In this document: positions 46,135 through 55,721 of the stretch, piece by piece
Numbering within the stretch: the stretch's first letter is position 1
Layout: every line of letters begins with the position of its first letter
DNA from: Bradyrhizobium barranii subsp. apii
GTDB taxonomy: Bacteria > Pseudomonadota > Alphaproteobacteria > Rhizobiales > Xanthobacteraceae
Assembly (NCBI RefSeq): GCF_011516635.5
Contig: NZ_CP096255.1
Span: 1,178,001-1,242,000, forward strand
Length of the DNA: 64,000 nucleotides
Direction of reading: 5' to 3'
Translations under genes and position numbers: made by a program
Notes under the pieces: generated by a model
Seen by the model: only the letters and a program-made list of their open reading frames with translations
Database searches by the model: none
Told to the model about the DNA's origin: nothing

Positions 46135-46929
46135 TCAGGCCAGCCGCTGTCTGACCCGGTCCATCAAGGCTCGCCACTCGGTCCCATCTCGACCTCCCGC
46201 CAGCAGGGTCTTCTCCAGCGTTTTCCAGACCTGTCGGCCAAGGTAGCGAAGGTCAGAACGTCGAATGCGGCAGTATTCCTTGGTGGGGACTTCCTCCTCA
46301 ATGAGCCGGGTCAATTCCTCTGGCCCGTTGGGGCCGTAGCGGATAACGCCGGTCTTCTCACGGCGGCTGCGATAGCGGTTGACCGTCCTGCTATAGACCT
46401 CTCGGCGCATGAACCGCTGACCAAGCAGCGCGATCATGTAGTCATTGCGGACGGGTTGAGGGATCGTTGGCGTGATTAGGGCATCCACGACGAGGGCGAA
46501 CGCCAGCAGGTTGATGACGCCTCGCCGGGTTAGCACTCCCCGATCCCGTGTCCGCAGGGCCAGCAACGCATTGAACCGCTGGCGAGGATACTTGTACCGC
46601 TTCATCGCCAACGGAGCGGGCAGCGTCGATAGGGGGCGTGAGAGCGTTCTGCCGATCTGTGATGACCAGTCATCGAAGACGCCGCTGGCGATCTTGTCCG
46701 CGAAATGATCCCTGACCACCGCTTCCGCCACCGCGAGTTGGTCCTTGGTCGGCTTGCCAAAGACGGGCTTCATGTCCTCCAGGAACTGGCGTTCACATAG
46801 ACCGCAAAGGTTCGACCAACGAGTGGCCTTCTGCTGGCATCCAATGGCCTGACACGGGATACCGGCAGCGACAACGATGGCATTCCGCTCCGCCACAGGC
46901 AGGCGAGCGGGCGTAGTAACTTGGTGCAT
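46135..46929 (-). CDS. Island protein with N-terminal cysteine cluster
   Basis: A 264-residue protein, MHQVTTPARLPVAERNAIVV onward. Four cysteines in CQAIGCQQ and LCGLCERQF (residues about 26-46) suggest a zinc ribbon. The rest is helical and basic, with RYKYPRQRFNALLALRTRDR in the middle and RRSDLRYLGRQVWKTLEKTL near the end. It may bind DNA. No family recognised. An AT-richer promoter-like region follows at 46930-47075. Confidence 0.6.
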   Translation of the reverse strand: MHQVTTPARLPVAERNAIVVAAGIPCQAIGCQQKATRWSNLCGLCERQFLEDMKPVFGKPTKDQLAVAEAVVRDHFADKIASGVFDDWSSQIGRTLSRPLSTLPAPLAMKRYKYPRQRFNALLALRTRDRGVLTRRGVINLLAFALVVDALITPTIPQPVRNDYMIALLGQRFMRREVYSRTVNRYRSRREKTGVIRYGPNGPEELTRLIEEEVPTKEYCRIRRSDLRYLGRQVWKTLEKTLLAGGRDGTEWRALMDRVRQRLA

Positions 46930-47083
46930 TCTCTCCGAAAGGTATTATGTTGTGTACAATTGAATCGCAGCAATTGGCTAACACAAGGACAAACACTGTC
47001 CCGCAAACCAATTTCGGATTATCCTATATGTTTGCGACTATATTAAGGTCGTGCCGCACTTAAGCGCCCTCGACTAGCTTGAG

Positions 47084-48511
47084 GGGGATGTCCCGGGTTC
47101 TGTTGAATTTCTGAAGAGGTCGGCGTTGCCCACCTTGAGCCGGTAGGCTCGGGGTGCTGATTCCACAAAGGAGAGCAACGCCATGACGAGAGATATCACA
47201 CCGGCTGGTTGGCCGGCGACCGGGGCTGTGGAGAAATCATTTGCGGAAGTGCGAGCGAGCTTCGATCGGTTCTGCCTTGCGGCAGGAATCGAGGCGCTCG
47301 GCACGATGATGGAGGCGGATGTGACAGCGGCCTGCGGGCCGCGCCACGGTCGTGATGCGGCGCGGCGGGCGCACCGTTGGGGCCGAACGCGGGGGCGGAT
47401 CGGTTTCCACGGCGGCAAGATCGAGGTCGATCGCCCGCGGGTCCGGGGCATGGACGGCCGCGAGGTCACGATCCCGAGCTGGGAAACGGCGGCGCAGGAG
47501 GACTGGCTCGGTCGCTGGGCGATGAACCTGATGCTGATCAATGTGTCGACGCGCCGGTTCGGCCGCGCCGTCCGGCTGCCCGAGGGTGACGTGCCGGCAC
47601 CGCCCGGATCGGGGATTTCGAAGTCGGCGGCCTCGCGGAGGTTCGTGGCTCTGTCGGCGGCGCGGCTGGCCGACTTCATGGCTGCCGATCTGTCCGCGCT
47701 CGACCTTCTGGTGGTCCAAATCGACGGGCTGCATCTCGACGACGATCTCGTGCTGGTGGCCGCGATCGGGGTTGACGGCGAAGGCAACAAGCATCCGCTG
47801 GCGCTGGTGGAGGGGCGACCGAGAATGCAGCAACGGTTCAGGCCCTGCTGGACAACCTGGTCTCGCGCGGGCTCGACCCGACGGTGCCAAGACTGTTCAT
47901 CGCCGACGGCGCGAAGGCGTTGTCGAAGGCGATCCGCCGCACCTTCGGTTCGGCCGCTGCGATCCAGCGCTGCCAGATCCACAAGGCGCGCAACATCATG
48001 GAACGCCTGCCGAAAGAGCATCATGCGGCCACCCGCCGGGTGCTGCGCCAGGCCTGGGAGCTCGATGACGCCGACAAGGCTGAAAAATTGATCCGCAATC
48101 TCGCGCGTCGACTCGACCAGCAATGGCCCGGCGTTGCGGCCAGTATCCTCGAAGGCCTCGACGAAATCCTGACTGTCGTCCGGTTGAAGTTGCCGAAGGA
48201 GCTTCGCCGATCGCTCGCCTGTACCAATATCGCCGAGAACATGATGGGCACCATTCGCCGCGTCACGCGCAACGTTAAACGCTGGCGGGATGCCGGTATG
48301 GCCTTGCGATGGGTCGCGGCCGGTATGATCGAGGCCAACAAGGGCTTCCGACGATTGAAGGCGCATAAGCAATTGTCGGTTCTGCGTGCGGCCCTTCAAG
48401 CTCACCACGATCGCATGACAATCAAGTCCGTTGCCCACGTCACGAGGGCTGCGTAATATTCATTCCGGCAACGTCGACCCGACGTAGTTCAACAGCGATC
48501 GGGACATCCCC
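47084..48511 (+). mobile_element. IS256-family element
   Basis: A 1428-bp element with terminal inverted repeats starting GGGGATGTCCCG and an 8-bp target duplication AGCTTGAG (47076-47083 and 48512-48519). The transposase gene inside is frameshifted. Confidence 0.92.
47183..48456 (+). pseudogene. IS256-family transposase, frameshifted
   Basis: A mutator-type transposase of about 424 residues. The DDE residues are in VQIDGLHLDD, LFIADGAKAL and CTNIAENMMG. At the GGGG of 47812-47815 the frame breaks; one more G restores LVEGATENAATVQALLDNLV. The 5' frame is 47183-48091 and the 3' frame reaches 48456. The IS would be immobile on its own if the deletion is real. Confidence 0.88.
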
Positions 48512-48516
48512 AGCTT

Positions 48517-48675
48517 GAGACGCCGCACAAGGACGCGGCGGAATGCGCTCTGATCCGCGATCTCGCTACCGACAAGGCCAAGCGCGAACTGTTTGACCGC
48601 CTCGCAGGACATCTGACCGTGCTTGCGGATCAAGTCGAGCAACAAATGCTGGAGCGGAAGAAGACTACCGGTTGA
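48517..48675 (+). pseudogene. Remnant reading frame at the IS256 right flank
   Basis: An open frame of 52 residues (ETPHKDAAECALIRDLATDK..., ending MLERKKTTG) begins at the target duplication. On the far side of the IS the same frame meets TAG just before the target, so no start is preserved. It looks like a gene tail of unknown family. 48676-48899 holds nothing I can name. Confidence 0.35.
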
Positions 48676-48899
48676 TCTCCACATGGGCGTCCAACTGACC
48701 AACCTTCCGCTGGCAGCGATGTCGTCACTGGTCAGAGATGGAAGGGCAAGCTGGTCGCCCCGTACACCCGTGCGAGCAAGGAGCCTTTCATCAAAGCAAT
48801 GTCTGCTTTTGAGGACAAAGCAGTCTACCCGTCCGTCTCCTGCGATATCGCCTTCTGACCCATCTCGGGAGGTTGGCCTCTAGCTCAACTTCGCACCCC

Positions 48900-50324
48900 T
48901 CAACTCGCGAGCTGTGCCTTCGGAGGCTTCCAAGTCGTCGCCTTCGCAAGATCGGGCTGATATAGCCGCAGCATGGGACTGATCCCTTGGTCCTCGCGGT
49001 TGATCGGTAGCCAATTTTCCGGCGGCACACCATCGGGCTTATTGGCAGCAATGCGGATTTCGATTCCGCCATCGGCGTTCAGTTTATATCCCGCATTTTG
49101 GCCGACCGAATACTTGTTCTCCTTGTTTGGGATGAACCAGCCGTTTTTCGTGTCGTAAAGAGTGACTGACCAGAAGGCCAAGGCAGGCGGCAGTTCGTCC
49201 TTTGTCATCTTTATGACGTAGTCATGCAACGCACTCATGGGCTTGTTATCTGCGGGGTTGACGGGAAGATACAGCGCTTCGTCTGCTGGCTGACCGATCG
49301 GCCCGATCACGTTCTGGAACACCAGAGTTGCAAGGTCCATGTGGCCCTTCGGCTTAAACGCGCGAAAGAGAAATTCCTCAGCCTTGCGCTGATCGCCCAA
49401 GATTTCGATGTTTGCCCGCTTCACTTCCTCTGAGACTTGGCGGAACGTCGCGCCATCAATCGGCGACACCTTCGCTGCATCATAGGTCTTGCCTGGTTCT
49501 ACGCCGAGAGGTTTGTAGGCGTCGAGCAAAGCCTGATCGAGTTCGTTACGTGAATCGAAGGTAGTGTGGTTAAAGACGAACTGCATCACTTCCAGCAGGT
49601 TGGTGCCGTAGGTGTCTTGGTCGGTCGCGCCGTAAGCGGGAAATTGAACCTTGCTTGACGCTGTGGCCGACTTGCCCTGGTATTCGGACAGGGTTTGGAC
49701 TTTCAAATCCTTGATCTGCTCAAGGATGCGGGCGTGCTTTGCGGGGCTGCTGGATTCCGGCATGACGCGGATGAAAGCGATAACGAAATCGCCAGTCATC
49801 GCTATCGACTTACCTACCCCGGCGACCTTGGTATCCGGCGTGTACCCTTGAGTGCGAGCCGAATAGAACAGAAGCTTCGTAGGTTCCTTATAGTCGCCCG
49901 ACCTCGTCGATAACGGTATGTCGATATAGCCATCGTAAGCGGAGGTTTCCATCGAAGCATATCGAGTGTCGAATGCAGGAACGTCGAGTATCACCGGCTC
50001 ATTTCTCAGATCAAGCATAGCGATTTGATAAAGGGTGTCATTGTTTGGCCGAGCAATGGCGTGCATGCTGGCGTTGGCGAGTTCCGTAGACTTGTGAATC
50101 TTATTCCAGCCATTGGTATTCAAGGGGTTCTGCGCGTCCATAGCTGCCTTGTTATTTACATTGTACATGGCGACGTATTGGTATGATCGCCGTACAATGT
50201 TATCGACCTGCGCATGGTCGAGCTTTACTTGTGCGCTCTGCGCTTGCGCACATTTTGGCATCGTCACCACGGTGGTGATTGCAGCAAGGGGGACGGAGCG
50301 AAGGAAGTCGCGTTTCGTGAACAT
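48900..50324 (-). CDS. DUF1254/DUF1214 domain exported protein
   Basis: A 474-residue protein with a signal of weak Tat type (MFTKRDFLRSVPLAAITTVV). Residues 60-180 form the DUF1254 part (RPNNDTLYQIAMLDLRNEPV, YDGYIDIPL), the C-terminal quarter the DUF1214 part (LPPALAFWSVTLYDTKNGWF, ENWLPI). Such proteins are common and of unknown function. ATG 50324 has AAGGAG 8 bases upstream. Codon use is more AT-rich than the chromosome around the island. Confidence 0.85.
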   Translation of the reverse strand: MFTKRDFLRSVPLAAITTVVTMPKCAQAQSAQVKLDHAQVDNIVRRSYQYVAMYNVNNKAAMDAQNPLNTNGWNKIHKSTELANASMHAIARPNNDTLYQIAMLDLRNEPVILDVPAFDTRYASMETSAYDGYIDIPLSTRSGDYKEPTKLLFYSARTQGYTPDTKVAGVGKSIAMTGDFVIAFIRVMPESSSPAKHARILEQIKDLKVQTLSEYQGKSATASSKVQFPAYGATDQDTYGTNLLEVMQFVFNHTTFDSRNELDQALLDAYKPLGVEPGKTYDAAKVSPIDGATFRQVSEEVKRANIEILGDQRKAEEFLFRAFKPKGHMDLATLVFQNVIGPIGQPADEALYLPVNPADNKPMSALHDYVIKMTKDELPPALAFWSVTLYDTKNGWFIPNKENKYSVGQNAGYKLNADGGIEIRIAANKPDGVPPENWLPINREDQGISPMLRLYQPDLAKATTWKPPKAQLAS

Positions 50325-50470
50325 TTTCGGCACTCCTTCCAGTTTAGAGTTGTGCTCAAGCGCGTGTACGCTGCTCCCAGATCGATCTGGCTTCGAGAGG
50401 CTACGCGCCTTGGCGACCGCTGACTATGCATAATCGACCAATCCCGAAGCCCGCCTGGATGTGCGTTGTT

Positions 50471-50666
50471 GGCCGATACTGTTGCAAAAGTCGAAAATCG
50501 AACGACCCTAAAAATCTCGCGAAAGTAGATTTTTAGACCTCTCTGCTCCTGCGTCGCTATTCAGCTCCGCTACGAAGGTCCGTGGTCGATTTTGGACGAA
50601 TCGATATGGTCCCTCACGTCGCCGCGCGTAAAACGCATCAGAAAAACTTTTTCAACACTATCGGCC
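50471..50666. mobile_element. Candidate MITE, 196 bp
   Basis: 21-bp ends GGCCGATACTGTTGCAAAAG(T) and, inverted, GGCCGATAGTGTTGAAAAAG(T) match at 19 of 21 positions. The interior has no gene but contains a hairpin AAAAATCT/AGATTTTT at 50510-50534. The ends look like those of an IS transposase family, so it could be moved in trans. No clear target duplication seen. Confidence 0.65.
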
Positions 50667-50770
50667 CCTTTGAGACATGCCCGCCTATCATGAGAAGTCC
50701 GTTCACGGGGGTAGACCGAAAGTCGCCATGGTCCCGCCAAACGGACGCGAATGACCGGTGTTGAGGCTAA

Positions 50771-52402
50771 CCCGTCTTATTCGTCAGAGGGCGCCTGAGA
50801 GGCTGGCGAGCGTGGTGTAAAGCGCTGATGCGGCGTAGGATTCGGTTGCAAAGCCAACCCCATCACCTTCAGCCGCGAACACCACGCCCGCCATGACCGA
50901 CGATACGATTCTGCCCTTCTCGTTTCCAGCCGTTCACGCCAAGAAAGTCACAGCTGCCTTCGATGGCGGTCGGCTGACCTCGAACGGGGGCGTGATGCTT
51001 CTGGCGCTGGCCGAGCGGCGTCTCGGCTTGGCCGACAATTTGGCCCGGGTGTTCCCGGATCGGCGCGATCCGACGCGGGTCGTGCACAGCCTGGTCGATA
51101 TGTTCCGCGCGCGCATGTTCGCGATCTGCTGCGGCTACGAGGACGCCGACGACCTCGATCATCTGCGGTCCGATCCCGCATTCAAGCTGGCCTGCGGACG
51201 GCTGCCGGACACGGGTCGCGATCTGTGTTCCCAACCGACGCTGTCGCGCCTGGAGAATGCTCCGCGCCTGCGCGACGTGATCCGACTGACCTACACTTTG
51301 GTCGACGCATGGATGGATAGCTACCCGCGCGAGCCGGCATCCGTCACGCTCGACATCGATGATACCTGCGATGTCGTCCACGGCCATCAGCAGCTCTCGC
51401 TGTTCAACGCTCATTATGACGAACGCTGCTTCCTGCCGATCCACGTCTACGACACGGAGAAGAGCCGGCCCGTGGCGGTCGTGCTGCGGCCCGGCAAGAC
51501 GCCGGGCGGCGTCGAGGTGCGTGCCCATCTGCGCCGCCTGGTACGGCATATCCGGACGCGGTGGCACAACACGCGAATTACGTTCCGTGGCGACGGGCAC
51601 TATGCCCGGCCGGAGGCAATGGCGTGGTGCGAGACCAACGGCATCGACTACATCTTCGGTCTGTCCGGCACCAAGCCGCTCGCCAGAAAAGTCGACGCGG
51701 TCGCCGACGACATCCGCACGCGACGCGCCATCGAGAACCTGCCGGTTCTGCGCGGCTATACCGAGACGCGCCACAAGGCAAAGTCCTGGGATCGCGAACG
51801 ACGCACCGTCGCCCGTATTGAGGCGACGATGCTCGGCCTCGACATCCGCTTCGTCGTCACCAGCCTCGATGTCGGCTCGGCCGAGTGGATCTACGACAGC
51901 CTGTATTGCGCGCGCGGCCAAGCCGAGAATCTGATCAAGCTGCATAAGACGCAGCTCGCCTCCGATCGCACCAGTTGCCGTTCGGCGCTCGCCAATCAAG
52001 TCCGCCTCGTTCTCCATACCGCCGCTTATTGGCTGATGCTGACCGTGCGCGACGCCATTCCCAAAGTCCGGGAATTGGCCACTGCCGAGTTCGCGACGCT
52101 GCGTCTTCGGCTCTTGAAAATCGCCGCCCGGGTTGTCGAGACCAAGAGCCGCATTCGCCTTGCGTTCGCCGCGGCATGTCCCGAAGCCGACCTGATCCGC
52201 AGCTTGCCCGGCGCGCTGCTGCCGCTCGGTCCTTGACCGGTGGGGCGTCCGCCCGCGTTCACCCAACCCATCCCTCAAGCGCGTTGCAAAGTACCGGTCG
52301 TCAGGCGGTGAAAAGCCGAAGGCAATCCTGTGCGCCTCGTCAGCGGAGGTGTGCGGATGCACCAGTCGGACCAAAATACCGCGCTCTCACGAATAGGGCG
52401 GG
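50771..52402 (+). mobile_element. IS1380-family element
   Basis: A 1632-bp element whose ends CCCGTCTTATTCGT and (inverted) CCCGCCCTATTCGT match at 12 of 14 positions. The target duplication is CTAA (50767-50770, 52403-52406). It carries one intact transposase gene. Confidence 0.88.
50893..52236 (+). CDS. IS1380-family transposase
   Basis: A 447-residue DDE transposase. FDGGRLTSNGGVMLLALAER at the N-terminus, VTLDIDDTCDVVHGHQQLSL (first Asp), TFRGDGHYARPE (second Asp) and YCARGQAENLIKLHK (Glu) are the family landmarks. It is full length and without a frame break. Confidence 0.93.
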   Translation: MTDDTILPFSFPAVHAKKVTAAFDGGRLTSNGGVMLLALAERRLGLADNLARVFPDRRDPTRVVHSLVDMFRARMFAICCGYEDADDLDHLRSDPAFKLACGRLPDTGRDLCSQPTLSRLENAPRLRDVIRLTYTLVDAWMDSYPREPASVTLDIDDTCDVVHGHQQLSLFNAHYDERCFLPIHVYDTEKSRPVAVVLRPGKTPGGVEVRAHLRRLVRHIRTRWHNTRITFRGDGHYARPEAMAWCETNGIDYIFGLSGTKPLARKVDAVADDIRTRRAIENLPVLRGYTETRHKAKSWDRERRTVARIEATMLGLDIRFVVTSLDVGSAEWIYDSLYCARGQAENLIKLHKTQLASDRTSCRSALANQVRLVLHTAAYWLMLTVRDAIPKVRELATAEFATLRLRLLKIAARVVETKSRIRLAFAAACPEADLIRSLPGALLPLGP

Positions 52403-52406
52403 CTAA

Positions 52407-52551
52407 ACGACTGCTGAGCAACATAGGGACGTGTGTCCCGCATGGTGGCGGCGATCAGCAGCCAGTCACCGCACCGCAGCAGCAACCTCCTGCTACATCG
52501 TCGCAGCAGCCTGCTACGCCACCGCAGGCGCAGCCAACACCGCGAGGTTAG
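52407..52551 (+). pseudogene. Tail of a small frame split by IS1380
   Basis: Beyond the right IS1380 flank the frame continues as a Pro/Gln-rich tail (QQPVTAPQQQPPATSSQQPA) to TAG at 52549-52551. Joined over the target it links to an ATG at 50751, giving about 55 codons. Coding is doubtful. Confidence 0.25.
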
Positions 52552-52571
52552 TGAGTAGGCTCATAGGCTAT

Positions 52572-53009
52572 CTAGGCCGTTCGTCCCCGCATTACACTGA
52601 TCTTCCATGTGATCTTGAACTGATCCCCCGGCTGCTCAGGGAGTTTGAAGGCGCAGTGCATGTTCGCGTGGCCGATCAGATCGCCGTAGGTGCCCTCATC
52701 GAGCTTCGTTGTGAACACCCTCCAAAGCATGGCGATAGTTTGGATATTGTTCCCTGTGCTGTCCGACGACATGCCATCATCGTAGACACTGCCAATAACG
52801 CCATCAGCGAAGGTGCCCGACTCAACGCCCGGCATCATCCTGTCCCGCATCTTTGGGAGCATCTGTAAGACGCCATCCCTTTGAGAGGGCGTTCCGTGCC
52901 AGTTGAGTACAAGCTTGTCGCCGACGGTGGCGGTGACATTGCCTGTATTAGTTGCGCCAGCCGTGAATGACTCGCCCATCTCCTTCATCTTGCGGAACAG
53001 CCCAAACAT
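52572..53009 (-). CDS. Island protein of unknown function
   Basis: A 145-residue soluble protein, MFGLFRKMKEMGESFTAGAT onward, with LVLNWHGTPSQRDGVLQMLP and DQFKITWKISVM at the end. Beta-rich with amphipathic start. No family recognised. ATG 53009 was preferred to TTG 53012. Confidence 0.55.
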   Translation of the reverse strand: MFGLFRKMKEMGESFTAGATNTGNVTATVGDKLVLNWHGTPSQRDGVLQMLPKMRDRMMPGVESGTFADGVIGSVYDDGMSSDSTGNNIQTIAMLWRVFTTKLDEGTYGDLIGHANMHCAFKLPEQPGDQFKITWKISVMRGRTA

Positions 53010-53048
53010 CAAAGCCCTCTTTCTCAGCCGCGAGCGTTGGACGCCATG

Positions 53049-53594
53049 TTAGCCTGCGCTCATTGCCTTGTAGATCGCTCCGCGTGAACACCCAAGCTGC
53101 TTCGCAATCGCGGTCGCGCCGAGTCCTTGCGAGCGAAGCGTCCTGATCTGGTCGTGATCGAGGCTAACCGGGCGTCCCTTATAGACACCGTTGGCCTTAG
53201 CCTTGGCTATGCCAGCCGCCTGCCGCTCCTTGATGAAGCCTAGCTCCATCTCAGCGACCATGCCGAGTACGGTGACCACCATGCGTCCAAGCGGCCCTGC
53301 TGTGCTGACCTCTGGCTCAAGAATGCGGAGCGATGCTCTCTTCTGATCCAGTTCGTGGACAAGGTTCAGGGCATCGCGGGTTGATCGGCCAAGCCGGTCG
53401 AGCTTCACCACCACCAGCGTGTCGCCCGGTCTGATGAAGTCGAGGATCGTCTCCAACTCGGTTCGGCCCTCGCGGCTTCTGCCTGAGACCTTCTCCTGCC
53501 TGACGATGTCACAGCCCGCAGCCTTCAATCGCTCAAGCTGGGTGTCGGTGTTCTGGTCGGTGGTGGAGACGCGAGCGTAACCGATGAGAGACAT
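53049..53594 (-). CDS. Small serine recombinase (resolvase/invertase type)
   Basis: A 181-residue Pin/Hin-like recombinase. The nucleophile Ser is in YARVSTTDQN, the arginines in KLDRLGRSTRDALNL, and the C-terminal helix-turn-helix is GLGATAIAKQLGCSRGAIYK. Full length. It could act on a site within the island; no inverted pair was noticed. Confidence 0.92.
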   Translation of the reverse strand: MSLIGYARVSTTDQNTDTQLERLKAAGCDIVRQEKVSGRSREGRTELETILDFIRPGDTLVVVKLDRLGRSTRDALNLVHELDQKRASLRILEPEVSTAGPLGRMVVTVLGMVAEMELGFIKERQAAGIAKAKANGVYKGRPVSLDHDQIRTLRSQGLGATAIAKQLGCSRGAIYKAMSAG

Positions 53595-53800
53595 GGGCCT
53601 TCCTGTTCACGATGGGTGTACCCATGGGGAACAGCCATTCGGCGCTCATCATGTGTTCACTACGGGTCCGTTCGAGGATAATTGCACAAATGTATACCCA
53701 TCTCAAGATCTAAAATGAACGGTGCGCCGGATAGGAAGCATCAACGTTGGATTGATACTTCATCCTTGTGTTACGGATACCTTCAACATCGAGGACGCAA

Positions 53801-54505
53801 ATGCGGGTAAAGCTGAATAGAGGCAATCTCACTGTAAGCTTGCCCTTTGCTCGTCCGCTCCTCATGCAGCCGCAGCTTATCCCACCCTCGTTCTTTCAGA
53901 TGGTCTATGGGGCATTGACACCCGACTTTCCTATTGCTGCGGCGGAGTTTTCGGCAGGAGCGGGTAACAAACTGAGCGAAGTGTTCGCGAGGTTTAACCT
54001 CTACGGTGGGGTGAACACAGCGACGCTCTACTGCGACCGTTTGGTTTTCGACTTCGCCAACCTGACGCCAGCCGACTACCCGATAGTGTACGACATCATG
54101 CGAAGGATCCATGACGCCTTTCCCAATGCGTTCGACCAAGTCGGGTACGCCCGGACGGAGATAAGCTCGTTTATCCATTTCGAGGTCGAGGCTCCCGGAG
54201 ATGCCAACGAGTATCTGAATCGCTTCCAACCGACTGGATCACTACAGCCGTTTGTGGGCGTGGGAGAGTTGGTCACGGAGCCGGTAGGACGCTTTCACTT
54301 GATCGGTGTTGATCAAACTTGGCGCTGCAAATTCGGTGTCGAGAAAAGCGCTGCGCTGGCAAATGGCATCTTCGTTGACATGACCATCGTTCTCAGCAAT
54401 CCGGGCGTCCTCCCGAGATTCAGTTCGTTTGTAAGCAAGTTAGAGATGGCTTCGCGTATTGGGATTGCGACACGGGCTGTGCTTGAACTGGAGTGGGATA
54501 CATGA
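53801..54505 (+). CDS. Unknown protein, first gene of toxin-antitoxin operon
   Basis: A 234-residue protein with no recognised family. It starts MRVKLNRGNLTVSLPFARPL; the middle has RLVFDFANLTPADYPIVYDI and RTEISSFIHFEVEAPGDANE, and the C-terminus ends LELEWDT. Beta-strand-rich. It overlaps the antitoxin gene by ATGA, which ties it to the pair. The TTG start upstream (53768) is less likely than ATG 53801. Confidence 0.65.
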   Translation: MRVKLNRGNLTVSLPFARPLLMQPQLIPPSFFQMVYGALTPDFPIAAAEFSAGAGNKLSEVFARFNLYGGVNTATLYCDRLVFDFANLTPADYPIVYDIMRRIHDAFPNAFDQVGYARTEISSFIHFEVEAPGDANEYLNRFQPTGSLQPFVGVGELVTEPVGRFHLIGVDQTWRCKFGVEKSAALANGIFVDMTIVLSNPGVLPRFSSFVSKLEMASRIGIATRAVLELEWDT

Positions 54506-55026
54506 TCGGTCAGCAGGTTGTGACCCTCGCGGCTCAGCGAGAGTTGGTTGACCAGAGACCAAGCTATACCGGCTCTCAAGGAAGCGGGTCTACGATCAGT
54601 CCCGCGCCCCTAGGGCAAGCGGGGATCATCCAAGAGGCGGCGATCCCGGCTGGTAAGGGCGTTCAGCAAACAAGCGTTCCGCGCGGAATGTTTGAGGCTT
54701 TCATCAATACGTGTCAGCGCTGGGGGCTAGATCAAGGCGCTCAACTCACGTTGCTGGGGTACGACGAACAGGACTACCTCGGCTCACAGCTACTGATGGG
54801 ACACGTCCCAGCGCGAACCCGAGACGTGAAGGACCGTATTGGTTACGTTCTCGCGATAAGTTTGGGCCTCGGGACCATCTTCAATGAGGCCGTTGCACCT
54901 GAGGTTCGTTGGTTGTCAGCCGAGCATCCACGGCTACGCGAAAGCCCGCTTCGGCACATGCTGAGGGGAGGGATGGTCAACCTGATGACTGTTTCTGACC
55001 TCGTCTCCATAGAGAGAAACCTTTGA
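54502..55026 (+). CDS. DUF2384 (Xre/MbcA/ParS-type) antitoxin
   Basis: A 174-residue protein. A flexible Gly/Ser/Pro-rich N-terminus of about 50 residues is followed by a helical part (CQRWGLDQGAQLTLLGYDEQ, DRIGYVLAISLGLGTIF) and the toxin-binding DUF2384 end, VRWLSAEHPRLRESPLRHML. It overlaps both neighbours by 4 bases. In the family it neutralises a RES toxin and represses the operon. Confidence 0.8.
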   Translation: MIGQQVVTLAAQRELVDQRPSYTGSQGSGSTISPAPLGQAGIIQEAAIPAGKGVQQTSVPRGMFEAFINTCQRWGLDQGAQLTLLGYDEQDYLGSQLLMGHVPARTRDVKDRIGYVLAISLGLGTIFNEAVAPEVRWLSAEHPRLRESPLRHMLRGGMVNLMTVSDLVSIERNL

Positions 55027-55646
55027 TCGAGGCTTTCACGCGCCAAGTGGTTGCGAGTCAGGATGTCCTTCGGCTCGCCGGACTGCCTGCATCGTCTCTT
55101 GATGCAGTCCTACTTCGCAGGGGTATCCGGCCAGAAAGTGTTGCAGACAGCCGCGCGATCCTCGAACAAACCGCTATCCCCTTTTCCGCTGAGGCGATGG
55201 TGAGCGACACGTTCGTAGCCAAGCCTAAATACCCGACGCCTTTCCCCCCTGGCCGGTTCGGCAATGGGCAATGGCCGGTCTACTACGCTGCCCTCGCAGA
55301 GGAGACGTGTGCCTCCGAGGTAGCATACCATTTGACCGGGCAGGCGGTTGAGGGCCGCTACTACTCGGTGGTCTCATGTCGCTTTCGGGGAGATGTGTTA
55401 AACCTCGTAGGCGAGCAGAACAGGCACCCCGATCTAGTAAGCCCAACCGATGCAGGCTACCCATTCTGCCAGCAAGTCGCTGATGAAGCCCGTTCGGTCG
55501 TCAGCGGTCTTCATGCGCCGTCCGCGCGGCATACAGGCGGCGTTTGCATTCCAGTGCTCGACAGACAATCGCTATCGCAGCCCCAAGTGTCACACCGTGG
55601 AAGGTTCGTGTCGGACGTGGGAACGCTCAAATTCGAAACAATATGA
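55023..55646 (+). CDS. RES-domain toxin
   Basis: A 207-residue RES-domain protein. Arg78 in GRFGNGQWPVYYAA, the tyrosines near 87-88 and glutamates 93, 94 and 99 in AEETCASEV fit the catalytic region of toxins that degrade NAD+. Translation begins at TTG 55023, overlapping the antitoxin's TGA (TTGA). The N-terminal 60 residues precede the domain as usual. Confidence 0.85.
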   Translation: MIEAFTRQVVASQDVLRLAGLPASSLDAVLLRRGIRPESVADSRAILEQTAIPFSAEAMVSDTFVAKPKYPTPFPPGRFGNGQWPVYYAALAEETCASEVAYHLTGQAVEGRYYSVVSCRFRGDVLNLVGEQNRHPDLVSPTDAGYPFCQQVADEARSVVSGLHAPSARHTGGVCIPVLDRQSLSQPQVSHRGRFVSDVGTLKFETI

Positions 55647-55721
55647 GGCCCCCAGCGGGGGGATGCGCGGGCCTCCAGAGTGCCGCTGCCGTCTCAGATT
55701 TTTTTGCAATTTTCTGCCTGC

